A program made the position numbers and the translations under genes. This document shows positions 22,033 to 35,700 of a stretch of 64,000 nt of DNA, one piece after another. Source of the DNA: Axinella damicornis. Taxonomy: Eukaryota; Porifera; Demospongiae; Axinellida; Axinellidae. Under the pieces are notes generated by a model. It did no database searches. It was not told where the DNA came from and worked only from the letters and a program-made list of their open reading frames with translations. The first letter of the stretch is position 1, and each line of letters begins with the position of its first letter. The stretch lies in the NCBI GenBank assembly GCA_963931865.1, contig OZ007510.1, positions 10,636,993-10,700,992 of the forward strand, written 5' to 3'.

Positions 22033-24276
22033 CTAGTTCAGTGACATGAAGTGCAATTGACTCGTGTATTTGCCACACCTAAAGCATACATCCAGACGCA
22101 GTAAATGCAGCCAGGTCTTGAAAGCTTCAGACTCAAAGCTGAACTTGTATGTTACACATGATTCATCCCCAGTCTTACCCTCCAGGAGGGACAGTAACAG
22201 CGGCATGATGGGTCCGTAGTCTTGGTTCTCCAAGTCCGTGGTAAAGAGCAGCAAATAAGGAAGATCCATATGCCAGTGTCGTAGCTTTGGAAGTGCATCA
22301 CGAAGTAGTCCGTGCAGAGAGAGGACGTCTTTCGTTTGCATGTTCAAACTCTCCCTCCACTCAAGAAACTCCAAACGGGAGAGGCGACCGAGTGCTTCAA
22401 ACACATGGGACAGGTTTGGACGGTAAAACTGAGTTGAACCAGTGCCTGTATGTGTGACACTTAAAACACGAAGATGACTGCACATCTGAACTGCAGCGAA
22501 GGCTTCTGAGAGCAAACAAGACCTTAGCTGCAGGTACTCCAAAGACTTGCAAACACTCTGCAAGCATGCTGTAATCCTTTTCATACCAACACTAGTACTC
22601 GAAGCATTGAGAACAGCAAGAACTTTCAAATTGCTGTTTGTGTTTGCTAGATCATCGAAAACAGAGTTCGAAGTTGCAAGTAAACCTCTCAAACTACAAA
22701 CTGACTGTAAGATAGGCAAAATACCTACCTGATTGAACACCCACAAGGTAAGATGCTGGGGCAGTGCGGACAAGACAGACAGTAAGCACGGGCCGGCAGT
22801 AGTGTCAGGAACTGCTGATAGGTACAGATCCCGCAGCTCACTCAGATCAAGATTGTGCAATGCAGATATAATGTGCTTTGGATCCAGTAGGGTTAAGTCA
22901 AGTCCCTTCAGGACCAGGTGGAACCATTTGGATTCAGCAGACGATTCGAGGACCCTTTCCAGCATTGAGGGGGATTGGATTGAAATGTTGACGTAGATCT
23001 TGGTACGGCTAGCTGGTCTGCAGACATGGCTAAGATGCGGTCTAGGCCTGCCTCTGACTTTCAACAAGTCTTCAGCACTGAGGTAGTCACTGGTGTGTCT
23101 CCCCGGAAACGCTCCACATACAAGCTTACACAAGACGTCCACTGAAAGATACATATGTAAGCCATATGACAGGTAAGTTGTAATCATGAACTGAGTATAT
23201 ATTACCAAAAGTGGCTTTCTTACGTGATCTACATATAGGCATAGCCACAGGGTGGTCACAGAATGTGATCCTACAACTTGGCTACTGTCAGGAATCCAGA
23301 CTTCATATCTAGTCTCATTCTCAGAGGGGAAAAATAGTCTAGTGAATGCCATTCTCGTTTCACCAGCCAAAATATTGGCAGGCCAATCAGGTTGTGTGTA
23401 ATACATGGGAACGATGGCAACCAAGAAAGCTGAGTGGTGTGCAGGAGACTATACTGCACAGTCGTATAAAGCCAGATCATGATAAGGGTGTCATGTGTTT
23501 TGTGAACGGTCAGGATGTGTTTATGAGCTTACCAACCAGCAGCATAAGTTTGAATGCCATTAATTAAGATTGCTCTAGGGTTTCTCTGATGCTGACAGAG
23601 CTTTTTCTTTTCAGGGATGTTGTCTCCTTGGCATTCAGAACCTCTGAGCAACGATGTCTCAGTGTGGTGTTATTATGTGCCAGTAGTTCCGCACCTTCTA
23701 TGACATCATTATATTTCTGCAAACGTCAAATCACAATCTTTGTAACTAAGGGTACAAAAATTGTTCATCAGACTATTTTTCCCCTCTGTGCAATAAATGG
23801 TCTGGGAACGAAACTAAATTCTGCCTGCCATATTTAGCATAATTATGGATCACCATTTATCCTAACATACCATGAGTGGGCTCCACAACGATATCACTCA
23901 CATCAACACACTTCATAAGAGGTTTGTGACCACACAGACAACGGTACATGTTGTGGAACACCCCAACTGCAATACTCAGAATGCAAAGTGCAAACTCATC
24001 GCTGCAGAAGATGCCATAGTACTCGTGGGGCTCCAGACAACTACTGGACGCCTCCTTTTTCAGTCTACAGAGGGGATTCGAGAGGAAATCAAACGAGAGA
24101 TTGGGGTAAGGCCACATCTCTATCAAGCTCTGTACAGCCACCATGTTTCCTGCCCTGCAGGCTTCGTAGAGGAGGTAGTGCGATATCTTCTGCGGGAGGT
24201 GGAGGGGAGCCCTCCTCATCAGGTAGAGGGACCTCAGGATACATTGCACACAGCATTCAAACAGAGAAGAGGCCAT
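22033..24276 (-). CDS. LRRC14/PRAME-family leucine-rich repeat protein
   Basis: Two minus-strand exons, 24276-23871 and 23141-22033, join in phase 1 with a GT-AG intron of 729 bp and give 504 residues (human LRRC14: 493). The N-terminal exon has the family signature ACRAGNMVAVQSLIEMWPYP (compare the WPFPLLSF region of LRRC14) near residues 39-62, then a cysteine-rich segment. The second exon has degenerate leucine repeats (LHNLDLSELRDLYLS, LRVLSVTH, LSRLEFLEW) and ends in FMSLN. PRAME-family members serve as Cullin-2 substrate receptors or signalling adaptors; the role here is inferred only from the family. Intronic sequence of the same frame remains open upstream of exon 2, but it lacks family similarity. 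Confidence 0.75.
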
Positions 24277-24528
24277 GCATCTTTATACGAGTGTGGCTAT
24301 GCTCCAAATTACCGAAAATGATGTCATATTGAAATAGGTGGGTGGAGCTCCAGTTGCAAAATCGTCGCTCAACACAGATGGGAACTTTGCAGTGTGCTAA
24401 TGCAGAGGGGGGAGGCCTGAAAGAGCTTGTCACATGCACAATAACTATGTTGGGTGAACTCTGGCAAACAGACAACTGTACAAAAGACAACTACGTGAAA
24501 TACACTGAAAAGATCATGTCAACAACAA

Positions 24529-25695
24529 TCATCTTCTAGTGGAAGCCCTAGAAATCTCAGGCAGGCTGATGCCAGGACTCCTAGTGCCTGCACCACTAAA
24601 GTTATAATCAGAGCCGCCTTCTAGGTTTCTGAACGCAGAGCCTCTCATTTGGAGCAGATCTTGGTTGTACTGGTGCTCCCGCAGAAGGGCTTGGTACTGC
24701 TTCCCCAGGTGCTTCTTACGAAGCTGGAGGTCGTTCGTGGTCTCTATTAACCGCTGTAGTTCACTTCTCAGCTGCTGATTCTCTGTGCGGATTCTCTGAG
24801 TATGCTCCTTCAAGCATTCTGAAGCTTGCTGTTGGGTAGAAAGGATGCAGGCATTCACCCTAGCACATACATCCAGAGGTAGCATACAAAATGATGCGAA
24901 CATTCAGAACTACAGAATGGCAGGGCCTCATTCCTGGGACTGGGAATGAGGCAGCAGAGGGGAATAGACACTGGGAATAAGACTAGTAGTCAATGCACTG
25001 AATGCAGACTTTGCAATTTGCAGACATGCAACCTGCTCAGCCATGAGCTGTAGTTGGGCATGGGTAGCCTCATTCCCAGCCCCCTCCCATCTCTCCGTCG
25101 CTTGCAGTACACTTAACCATACTGCAAGTGACGGAAAGCTGAGAAGGGGTTGGGAACAAGGGACTCGGGTAGTACCTCCTATTAGAGAGGTACTAATGTG
25201 GATTACGAGTGACCAAGGCTTAACTGCAGTTGTTGCATACTATTACAGCTTCTCAGTAGTGCCATGTGATCGAATTGCAACATATGCAACATTTCATAGC
25301 CATTCTCCAAGCTACACAATGACTGTGCACATTCCTCTCTGTCTACAACCATGTATCCACTGGGCAAGTTTCACATGACACAAACTCTCACAATGGCAAC
25401 CTTCATGGCAACATTCAACATGACAAACATGGATCTGCCTTCTCTGGAGTGTAGTGGCAGAGTAGTCTAAGAGTAGAAAATGCATGACGGCATGACGGCC
25501 AGGGGTACATGAATTACCTTGTTGGCTCTCTGAGCCTCAGCCCTGATGCGGTCTTCAGTAGCGTCCTCAAATGCCCTCTTGTCTCGCAGGAACTGTGTCT
25601 TGAGCCCCCTTACCCTGTCCTCGTGTTGGAACCTCATTTCCTCCAGCTGCCTCTCCAGCCGGTTGATTTCCTGCTCCTGCTCTTGCTGTAGGGAC

Positions 25696-25727
<32 letters not shown>

Positions 25728-26041
25728 TGTATGTGTGTGGGTGTGTATGTGTGTGTGTGTGTGTGGGTGTGTATGTGTGTGTGGGTGTGTATGTGTGTGG
25801 GTGTGCATGTGTGCGTGTGCGTATGCGTGTATGTGTGTGTGTGTGGGTGTGTATGTGTGTGTGTGTGCGTGTGCGTATGCGTGTGTGTATGTGTGTGTGT
25901 GTGTGGGTGTGTATGTGTGTGTGTATGTGTGTGTGGGTGTGTATGTGTGTGGGTGTGTATGTGTGTGTGGGTGCGTATGTGTGTGTGCGTGTGTGTGTGT
26001 GCATGTGTGTGTGTGTGGTATGTATGTGTGTGTGTGCGTGT

Positions 26042-26126
<85 letters not shown>

Positions 26127-29100
26127 TGAATTCATATATAACGTACTACATGGAATTATGAGGAATCCCAAGAAACGTCGCTTAGAACACCAGACATAGA
26201 TCTATGTACTGAGGCATCAGAAGCTCAAGTCCCGGATTTAAAAATTATGACATTCGTTACGCCATATGGCCCAGCCTCATGTGAGAAGAAACGTCACTCA
26301 GAACACCAGACCCTCTCTCTGCTTTTCGGGGAGGGTCTGCATGGGAACGAGACTAAGAGGGGATGGGAAATCGACTTAGTGAATTCAATCAATGAACTTT
26401 GACCTCTACACTGAGGTCTTAAAGTCTGCCCACAGATCAGTTGCAGGATAGGATACAAGGTAGACTTGGCAGTGAACAGTCAAAGTTCACTGATCAGGGC
26501 TTCATTTGGGGGGGGGGGGGGGGGGGGGGGGCAATCTCTAAATTAAACTCCCTAGGTCCCTTTTCCAATGCCCCATCACACCATCCCCATGATATATTGG
26601 GCACACAAGTTGGTTTGGTCTGCATTACAGACTCACGTCAGCCACGTGAAGACTGTACACAGCCTATCCCGATTGAACTAAGCCGGAACGTCAATTTTCC
26701 CTCAAGGAAGGAAGCTCTGCTGGTGATCATCAATATATTAAGATTTTAATGTGTGTCTGTGTGTCTGTGTGTGATGGAAGTGGGATGTTCGTGGGGCAGG
26801 ACTAGACTAGTGACGTGCGACCTTCGTACTTCAATATACTGAACCTCAAACTCCGCGAAGAATGTTCAAGAACATTGGGCCCGGGCATGGGCTGGAATCT
26901 TCCAGAACAGCAGGGATGCAATCGGGGAGCAGCAGTCGCGATCGAAGCGGACGCAATCAGGGAGCAGCAGTTGAAGCGGACGCAATCGGAAAGCAGCAGC
27001 TGAAGTGGACGCAAATGGGGAGCAGCAGTTGAAGTGGATCGATGCAATTGGGGAGCAGCAGCTGAAGCGGATGCAATCAGGCCCGGGGAGTAGCAGCTCT
27101 GCCCAGAGAGCTGTCCGGCACCAAATTACTCATGTAGGCGAATGAGGGGGAAGTAGCTGAGCGAGCAAAGCTACTTGTACCATTAAAGATTTCACTGGAA
27201 ATGGTATTATCACTCAAATGCTAAACCCTCCAAACTGTATCTCAGCTCCACTGTGTGAGAGGAAAGCCAGTGTAGTGTGTACCCAGTAGAACATAGATTT
27301 TGACCAGCAATCACGAATAAAAAAACCTGAGTCAAACACTCCTCCAACAGCTGACTCCCAACTCCCATATCTCTTTACATCACCTCAAAAACAGCGAAGT
27401 CTTAGCATCCCTCCATGCCAGCACCGACAAACTTACTGCTGCCATATGCTAACAAAAAATGTGCAAAAATTTTCATAATTCATCAGCTGCTTCATTAGGA
27501 AAATATTTTCTTTACACAGCCTATGTAGGAGCCCATAAGTGTGCATGCTGCAAAGCAGCTCTGTCCATGGAACATGACATCAATCAGTGATGTCTGACTT
27601 CAAGTAGCTATATACTTGTTTAGAATCTCTTAAGTGGTAATTATAACTTCACGTAAGCGCTTTAACTTAAGTGGTTCATGAATACAATTATAAATCACTT
27701 AAGTGCAACCACAGTAGTAGCGGGATGCTCCCTAGTCTCGTTCCCAAGCCGTTTATCCAGCGTGTGTATCGCAATACTAAAAGCGATCCGTGCTGGGGTT
27801 GGTTGGGTCTGGGACCGAGACTAGATGCTCCCTTCCTATTACATGTATGCCTTAGCCTCGTTCCCAGGCCTGCAAAACCTGGAGGTGTGGAAGGCCTGGG
27901 AACGAGGCTAATTATGCCTCCTGATACCTCAAAGTGAAGTGCTTGTCAGAAAGAAATCCTTGTCCAAGACTTGCACCAGGAGCTGGTTCATAGGTTGGAC
28001 GGGCATGATATGGTGCTCACCCTACAGCACAAATGCTTATACTGGGGGCATGCATTGGCTCCGCCTCTTCATGATCATAGAGTCCTTTCAAATGCGTAAC
28101 TAAAATAGTCATCTTAATTTATATGCCTGACAGATGTCACAACTGTTGTTGAGTTTCGTAACATTAAATTGGCTCCATGACAATCACAGCTTTGTAATCA
28201 AAGTGCACTGGGAACGAGGCTAGAAAAGAACCTTCTACAGACAGCTGTTTTTGCTAATGCTTGCTGTTTACTTATGATGGTCTTATAAGCCCTAAATCAC
28301 CTGTCGCTTGCGCACATGATATCGCAAGGTACGAATTCCTAACTGGTACACATCATTCATCTTTCCTTCCTAGTTACTGTGATCATTGATACTGCATGTT
28401 TCCTTCTGAGAACGTTTGATCCTGCATTTTGGAACACAGTGGGGACAACCCACCCTACCAAATCAGAAATGGTCACTAGTAGCAGACGCAAGTCATCAAA
28501 CATTTAATATTAATATTCCGCGGCACACAAACACTACCTTGTATGGTTGAAGTGTCTCCAAGTCTCTGTTGATCTTGGACAGCTCATTCTCCTTTTCCAG
28601 CAGTGTGGCATTTAACCCTGTAGCAAAGACACACACTTCCTGTATCCGCTGCAGAAACTTCCAAATAAGGGAAATTCACATCAGCTCATTGTGATACCGT
28701 TGAACCATAGTGGAAGTGGTCACACTCCTGTCCTGTTTCTCATAAGACTTTGCTTGCAAGTGGGCAAGGGAATTTTCCGTTTCAAACACAACAGCTGCCC
28801 AGGGCACAGGGCTGTACATCTCTAGCCTCGTTCCCAGGCCTTCTCACCCCAGCGTTTGTCGCTTGCAGTGCTAGGCCTTCTCACCCCACCGTTTGTCGCT
28901 TGCAGTACTAGGCCTTCTCACCCCACCGTTTGTCGCTTGCAGTACTAACACGTTAGTACTGCAAGCGACAAACACTGGGGTGAGAAGGCCTGGGAACGAG
29001 GCTAGTACATCTCATGCAGTGCTGCAAGGAGCTCATGAGTCAGACACTAGTGACTACAATATGAAAATGCGGGATGTCTCACGTATGAAGCTCAGATCAA

Positions 29101-32100
29101 TTACAACTGCTAGCAGCTGCAAGCCACCGATAGTAGCATTTGCCACCTTGTCATACATGTGGCATCCATGAGCTTCCAGGGACATGAGGAGCCCCACATG
29201 ACACAATGACGGGCCTAGTTGCATTCGTCTGACCTGCCCTTTTCTCCTCGTAGTCCCTGACAAGCTCCTCCCTCTGCTTCTGCAGCTCCCTCAGCTGTTG
29301 CTGGTTGTCATCACTCAGGGACACAATCAGCGACTGCCGCTTCTGGGCCTTACGGGATACGTACGTCTGGTAGTCTTGCTGTGGGGTGCATGATGATAAT
29401 ATGTAAACGCCCGTAAGTCTGATTCATTAGGAGGCTCAGCACATTGGCATAAGTCTAAATAGAGCCCACCAAAACATTTATGAGGGCCGGGGCTTGCAAT
29501 CTGTGGGTCTTAAGGGTAGTTAGTAAAGTCTGAAGCCTAAAAGATGTTTTAGTTTGGCAGTTACATGTACATTTTCTCATATGTTATGTACGGTTTGGGG
29601 CCGGTTAGGTTAGCCTTGTTTCCAGTCCCACGCCCAGCTTTTGTCGCTTGCATTACAAAAGCGGGGAGGACCTGGTACATTTCCTCACATGAGTGACGTC
29701 AAGGATAAAAAGACGGCAGATAGACCTAAAATGAATGTGGGTGTACTAGGACACAGGACAACATGAAGAGCAAAGGTACCAGGGTAACATACCACATGTG
29801 TCTAGCTAACTGCCAACCTAAACATCTTTTAGGCTTCAAACTTGGAGACTTTAACTACCCTAAGGCCCACGTGCACCAAAAAAATCAGATTGCCAGCCCT
29901 CTCAGAAATATTTCGGCAGGCTCTATTTAGACTATTATGAACAGAAAACTTCCCCCCCCCCCTTGTGAGAATTGGCCCCCCTCAGATTGGTTGAGTATAG
30001 GGTGACAATGTCAACAAAACCAGCTGGCTGTATGCAACTGGACCCCTCCCTCCCACCAGTCACACACAAACGTACACTTTCTTCCCTTGTCCGCTCAGAC
30101 TCTTGTTGTAGCCATTCGTTTTCTGTGCGTCTGTTGAATAGCTAAGGAAACTTGGCATAGAGTTGATAGGGTTCTACATCCACAAGTTGATCTTTCTAGT
30201 GTGCAGATTACAATGTGCTGCTCAATTATGCATAGCGTATAGGAATGGGAAGTAATCTTAATGCCGCACTTGTCATAGTAACATCTTACTATTACACAAA
30301 TTTTTTATCACCATTGCTGTTTACTACTCCCACACGTACAAATTAAAGTGCGCTTACTTATGTACATGCCACCTTTTCAGAGGTCGAAATGCGGTCATCG
30401 GTCAATTTCCGTGCATTTAGCTAAAATGACCGCACACTAGTGCACTTGTTCGGTAGGCGTGACCGAACAACCTGCATGAATACAATCACCTAAGTGCATG
30501 ACCCATAATGACTGTACCTGGTTCGAATCTGGTTCTTTTTCCTCTTTCTTTATGCATGAGTTCTAGTCAACCAAATTCTTTTTTTTTTTTCCAATACACA
30601 TATACACACAACCAACATGGATTTGAATCTAGCTTGGAGAACACACATTCATGCTCTTGTGATTTCTTTTGGTGACGGGCGCGGGCATGACCTAACATAA
30701 TTTTTGTAAATGTCTAATCAAAATCTAAAGTGCTAGGACATTTGACAGCTCAACATGTAATCCTTATTTCGACCTCTGCCTTTGTTAGGAGAGATAATAT
30801 GAGTTCAAGTGCTACTCGTACTCCTTAACCACATAAAATGTTGAGTATACTCATGTTCTAAATTTATCACCGGTCAATTGGGAAGCAAATTCCAGGAAAG
30901 TCAGTAACAATAGCTGACGCAAGTGGAACAACAAAGCAAATGAGTGAGTACATTGCACGTAGAAAATACTATGAGACCCCCGCTGCACAACACATGGTGA
31001 CATCACAAGCTGCAAGCAGGCCACGCACTGTGTGAGTGCACTCAGGTACAGTCGATTTCAGTTCCACTTCAACAGTAATCATGCTGTTAGTGCTAGTGGC
31101 AAGATACCGTATGGCTGGAAAATTTGGTGGGAATTAAATTAGGCGGATTGGCTCTAAAACACCCTGAATTACATTTGGCGGATTAAAAGGTGGAGCTTCA
31201 TGAAAAGTACACAGCCTGGAATATGCTCAGCTGTGTGGGCTAGCCTTGTTCCCGATCAGTGCAGTATGCAAATACGGCGGGGGAAAGCCATGCCTGGGAG
31301 ATCTGGTCACGTGTGATTATGTCAGGCAGACACAAGACAGAGGGTATAGGAGGCGGTGTCCAATTGCTGTTTCGTTTGATCCGTCCCTGGCGCTGTGAAC
31401 AACAAACGGTACTGATTGTCTGCCTTGCAAATGTTCTGACATTCAGCGTTTGGACGGACAGTACAAGAAAAGGCATCGAGATTCTTCGTTGGGCACTGCC
31501 CCCCATGAGTCTTAGCCTTGTACCCAGTCCCACGCTTGTACTGCAAGCGACAGAAAGCTGGGCGTGGGACTGGGAACGAGGCTACATGAGTCTACCATCT
31601 GTCTACCTGATGCCTGATGGCACCACATCATGTCATGTGACCAGATCTCCCAGGCCTTCCCCCACCGCATTTGCATACAGCAATCGATCAAATAGTGGCA
31701 GTGCGAATGGCCTGGGAACGAGGCTACACTTTCTCATTTTTCACCATAGAAATTGGAGAGGAAGAAATGTAAACAGTGACCAATCAGCAGGCAGCATGGT
31801 GATGTAATGCCTTCCATAGTGAAAGATGCCATGTATATCCTAGTGTTTAGGATCCTCCGTAAAACAAAACTGGGTGCCACAAACAGCTGCTAAATACCAC
31901 TGTTCTTCATGGTGCAGGCCTACTTCCTAGGCCCATTTTCTGCCACTTATTTCACCTGCACATGTAGCCTCATTCCTAGGCTTTTCTTAACCAACAACTA
32001 GATCAAAATTCAATATGCCACGGAATCCTGCATGCTGTTGGTCTCATTCCCAGACCCAAACAAAACAACCCCAGTGAGGATCGCTTGCAGCAGCGATCCT

Positions 32101-32438
32101 CGCTGGGATTGTTTGGGTCTGGGAACGAGACAGCATCCTGCTGTCAATACTTTGCATTTCAGGGATACAGGTCTTCAACTTGCTTTTTCAGGGTGTCTAG
32201 CTCAAGGTTCAAGTCGTCCAGTCTGCAGAAGATACACAGTGGAGTCATAAAGTCGCTAGTGAACCACAAGTTAGCGCATTAATTAGAATCCGTAACCCGC
32301 TCACTCTTTTGTCAGTGTCAGCTCTTTATCCGTTGAGTTAGGAGCCTCATAACTCCTTGGCTCGGCCACTTCCTTCGCCTTGCCTTCTTCGCCCTTCCCC
32401 TTCTTTTTGCCCTTCTCCTTTTTCTTCTTTTTGGGCAT
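24529..32438 (-). CDS. CCDC166-like: CCDC166-like coiled-coil protein (DUF4515 type), intact copy
   Basis: Seven minus-strand exons: 32438-32305, 32222-32169, 30130-30078, 29374-29234, 28617-28538, 25694-25518, 24828-24529. All phases agree, giving 312 residues. It starts with a Lys-rich tail ([20 protein letters not shown]), then is helical throughout. It aligns by eye with human CCDC166: [77 protein letters not shown] and [17 protein letters not shown]. The family includes basal-body factor BBOF1, so a ciliary role is possible but unproven. The acceptor of the sixth exon is the end of a CA microsatellite. The 5' end is head to head with gene X1 (281 bp between start codons), suggesting shared control. 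Confidence 0.8.
25699..26126. repeat. GT microsatellite (left copy)
   Basis: About 430 bp of GT with TATG/GGTG/GCG interruptions. On the minus strand it is a CA tract ending in the CACAG acceptor of the sixth CCDC166-like exon. The right-copy counterpart (41665-41845) is about 180 bp. Confidence 0.95.
26505..26532. repeat. Poly-G tract
   Basis: An unbroken run of about 28 G, matched by a similar run at 42124-42150 in the right copy. Length in the assembly is unreliable. Confidence 0.9.
26729..27177 (+). mobile_element. Hairpin-ended minisatellite element, copy 3
   Basis: Full order of motifs as in 13373-13852, ending GGAAGTAGCTGAGCGAGCAAAGCTACTT. Present at the orthologous place in the right copy (42350-42724), so inserted before the duplication. 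Confidence 0.8.
27733..27823. mobile_element. TAGTCTCG-family foldback element, left copy only
   Basis: 91 bp with a perfect 9-bp duplication GATGCTCCC at 27724-27732 and 27824-27832. The right copy has one GATGCTCCC and no element (at about 43230), so this is an insertion after the duplication or a clean loss. Confidence 0.9.
27853..27910. mobile_element. TAGCCTCG-family foldback element, left copy only
   Basis: 58 bp. Flanks TGTATGCCT and ATTATGCCT match at 7 of 9. The orthologous site in the right copy is empty. Confidence 0.8.
28823..29004. mobile_element. TAGCCTCG-family element with triplicated arm
   Basis: 182 bp with a perfect 9-bp duplication GTACATCTC at 28814-28822 and 29005-29013. 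The left arm unit GGCCTTCTCACCCCA plus CGTTTGTCGCTTGCAGT occurs three times in tandem. The right-copy counterpart (45135-45242) has it once. Confidence 0.9.
31241..31726. mobile_element. About 0.4-kb TAGCCTTG-ended MITE, left copy
   Basis: The left end TAGCCTTGTTCCCGATCAG and right end GGCCTGGGAACGAGGCTA are partly complementary, with long inner arms around GGGAGATCTGGTCACGTG and its complement. The counterpart 46923-47297 is at the same site in the right copy, and a third, inverted relative is 62724-63198. It carries a nested 72-bp insertion. Confidence 0.75.
31513..31584. mobile_element. Foldback element nested in 31241-31726, left copy only
   Basis: 72 bp with a perfect 9-bp duplication CATGAGTCT at 31504-31512 and 31585-31593. 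Absent from the matching right-copy element (near 47178). Confidence 0.9.
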
Positions 32439-32719
32439 CGCTAGCACTGCGATTTGTTGGGAGTGCCCATGGCAACGTAAGCAGCAAGTGCAAGGTACGT
32501 ACTGATTACAGGAAATCCCCTCGGGGGATTACTTTAAAAGAGAAGTGCAGCTAATACTATTTACGACAGCAGAAGATCACTTTTTGCAAGCAAAATCGCT
32601 TTGTACTGAATTTTGCAAGCAAGATCGCTTTGCACCATAGCTGGAATTTTGCGAGCAAGATCATAGAGAATCTTGCAGGCTCAGTAGAGACCGCTTTGTA
32701 CAGTTGTAGCTAGCTAATC
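32439..32719. promoter_or_regulatory. Bidirectional 5' region of CCDC166-like and X1 with tandem TTTTGCAAGCAAGATCGCTT repeats
   Basis: 281 bp between divergent start codons. Three to four imperfect units of about 35 bp (core TTTTGCAAGCAAGATCGCTT) occupy 32580-32700. The right copy has the same arrangement at 48011-48280 with diverged units. The conserved units are candidates for transcription factor sites. Confidence 0.55.
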
Positions 32720-35700
32720 ATGGCGGTACGAAGAAGTACCACTAAGATCTACGACAATGTTGCGCCGGCCTTGATTGCTCCCGATCACTTCTTCTGCAAC
32801 GTAAGTGAGTATAATATTATATACACTCAGTATTATACTGCCGGAGTTCTCAGTTGCAATAATGATGCATTCTCCTGCATGCACATACAGCTTGGCCATA
32901 TGTTACACACTGCTACTTCCTGTGCATGCATAATTACCATCCAGCAAACTTCTTGCTCAAATAATTACTTGTGATTGCATTACAGCAAAGCTCCACAATT
33001 GTACTCATCTACAATGAGCCGCTGGGAAAGGAGATGGACGGTGTCACCCTGATGTTCCCAGGAAATTTGCCAAGCAGCTCTCCGCAAAGGGTTGTCCCAC
33101 AGAGGGTAGGAAACCGAACACTGGTCTTTGAAACCCCAGGTGAGGATATTAATTAGTGGGCTTAAATATTTAGGCCATGTAAAAAGAAATCATGGCCTGC
33201 GTAGACCCAGGGCTTGCAATGTGTTGCAAGAACGTAACTGTTGCCGATTTTTTTCTCTACATATGCATCTACGTACAGTTTCTATTACCTAGTAAACATT
33301 TTCCAATACTTGACTTGTGGTTATAACCATACGTTGTGCCAAAAGATGATGTACGTACATAATTCTAGTGTGGTTGCCGTCTTTACAATGAGAGAATGGT
33401 GGCTTCACTGCAAAAACACCGTTTTGTTTGGAGAAAATGGGGTACAGTGATCTCCAAAGCCAAGTTGACAGATGAATGGGCAGCTGCAGCATCAAAGTGT
33501 GCACAAGTTTCAACAACAGTTTGTTTGTTACTTTAACAATATTATGCCTTGATGGCACATAGTATGCCTTGATGGCACATAGAGGAGTACTCTACAATAT
33601 CACTGTGGAAACTATATCTACGTACAGATTATAGTCGATTAGCCAATACCTTTCAGTCCTCCTATATATTCTCTCTCCCCATCCAGTGTACTCAGCAAGC
33701 AGGGGTATGGTTCAGGTACTACCCTTGCTGAACCTTCCCTCAGGGGAGGTAGAGCTGGCCCCATTCAAGATCGGCATCAAGCACCCAGTGCGGAATGTGA
33801 TGGAGTTGTGCCTGAAGCTCTCCTCCAGTAGTGCTGTCCTGCCTGTGCTCATTGCGCTCATGGTACACAGTGTCAGGGAGTGTACGCAAGAAGCGTTTCA
33901 GGTACGAACATGCAATCACACACTTTCTGATGAGCACATACTGATGATAGCGTATTTATTCTATTACAGCCTCCAATCTCTAGAATCTAACTCTATATAT
34001 TACAACCTCTAATGGAAGAATTCTATTTGTGCAATTTTCAAATTCAGTTTGCCAATCTATAAGGAAAATGTCTTATAAAAACAACATCAATGCCTAGCTT
34101 ACAAAGTACATGCAAGTCTACTACAATATTTATATAGGTTCTATATTGCTAACTATACGTAGGACCCTCACATTGACCGGATCATGGCCACCCTGGCTGG
34201 CAGCAGGTTCCCAGGAGCAAGCACCAACATCAAGGACATTATTCTGCCTGGTGAGACCAGCATGACTTGCCTTAGCAGTGTACAACTCTACTAGCAGTAG
34301 CTACATAAAATATTGCAATTGACATTGAATTTATGTCAGGTGAGAATGGGTTGTACTGCCTGAAGTCTTTATGAAAAGCCCTCCAGAATGCATCGCCACA
34401 AATATAACAATGGAAACAATATTATACAGCTCCAGAACGATGACTTACATAAGGGTTGGTAAATTCCAAAATCTAGCTGCAGAAAACTATGACTTAAATA
34501 CTTGCAGTGGAACCTGCATGCCTATATAGTGGTCACCTTGGGATCAGTATTTTTTGGCCACCATAGACAGGTGGCTGCTTTAAGCAGGTCGTTTTGTGCT
34601 GGATTAGCACAAAATTTAAATGGGACCAGCGAAAGCAATAATAGAGAGGTGGCTGCCAAACAATGACCACTATAGACAGGTTCCACTGTACAGTCATGTA
34701 TGTATGTCCAAAAAGAGCACCCATATTGAATAGTATACACAATTATGACAATTATTGCCATCCACAAGGTTGACCTGAGGTTGATCCACCACCTTAAGTG
34801 AAGTATACTTAACACTACATTCAAGTGTATATACAACATAATTCTACTGAGTAAGTAGTTGGTTTGTGCCTCCACATGCATGGCACGAATGAACTCACTT
34901 ACACAACTCTCTGAACTCTTGCAGAAAGAAAGTGGCGACACATGTCACTATCAGAACTTGCCAGAGAATTTCAGCTTCTTGAGACAGAGAAACAGGCCTA
35001 CGGTCTCAGAACGGTAAGCTAACCATCACCAATTGATAGTTCATGGTCTGCATGCATGAGCAACACCTAGCATTATGCTCTCTCTGAATGCCCACAGTCA
35101 CGGATGAAATACCGGAAAAGAAACCAAAAAACCACAGGTGAAGGTTGTGAGCATCTATGAGTGTTATGAATTTTGTGAAGTAAACAAAGTAGTCTAGTCT
35201 AGAAGGCAGAGAGTGATGTCCAGGGACATCTACCTGTTACAGTACATAAATTACGTGGCATGCTACTCCATCTCCTATACAGAAGCAGCCTCATGTCACG
35301 AAGTGTGTGCTGGTCGAAATGTGCCACTGTATGTGAACATGAGAAGGCCTCTCTTGAGCTCCAGAGACCAGGTATTGCAATAATACATGTTGTATGAGTT
35401 GCTTCTTTCCTGTAATCACATGAATGCATGCATGTATGCATAATTATCACTGCAATAAAACATTCGTAGAGTGGTTCATCTGAGCTGCAAGCTATATGTA
35501 CCGACATGGGTTCACAAGATGACATTATAATGCACCCCTTATTGAGACAGGAAAAGTTGCTTCAAGGGCTGAAAAATTTAATCAGCTCACAGAAAGTTCA
35601 GGAGTACCCAGTCCTGCATGCACGCACTTCTCATGACATTTATAAGAGAACAATGTGTTGTGTACCATCTTGATTTTAGATAATAGCTATACGGTATAGT

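Noticed and set aside
23142..23424. Extension of LRRC14-like exon 2 to an upstream ATG in the same open frame
   Set aside because: The N-terminal family signature lies in the separate exon 24276-23871, with matching phase-1 splice sites.
32150..32222. Apparent one-base frameshift in the second CCDC166-like exon of the left copy (CCCTGA versus CCTGAA)
   Set aside because: Phase matching to the next exon places the splice donor earlier (GACCT|GTATCC), so the indel is in the intron.
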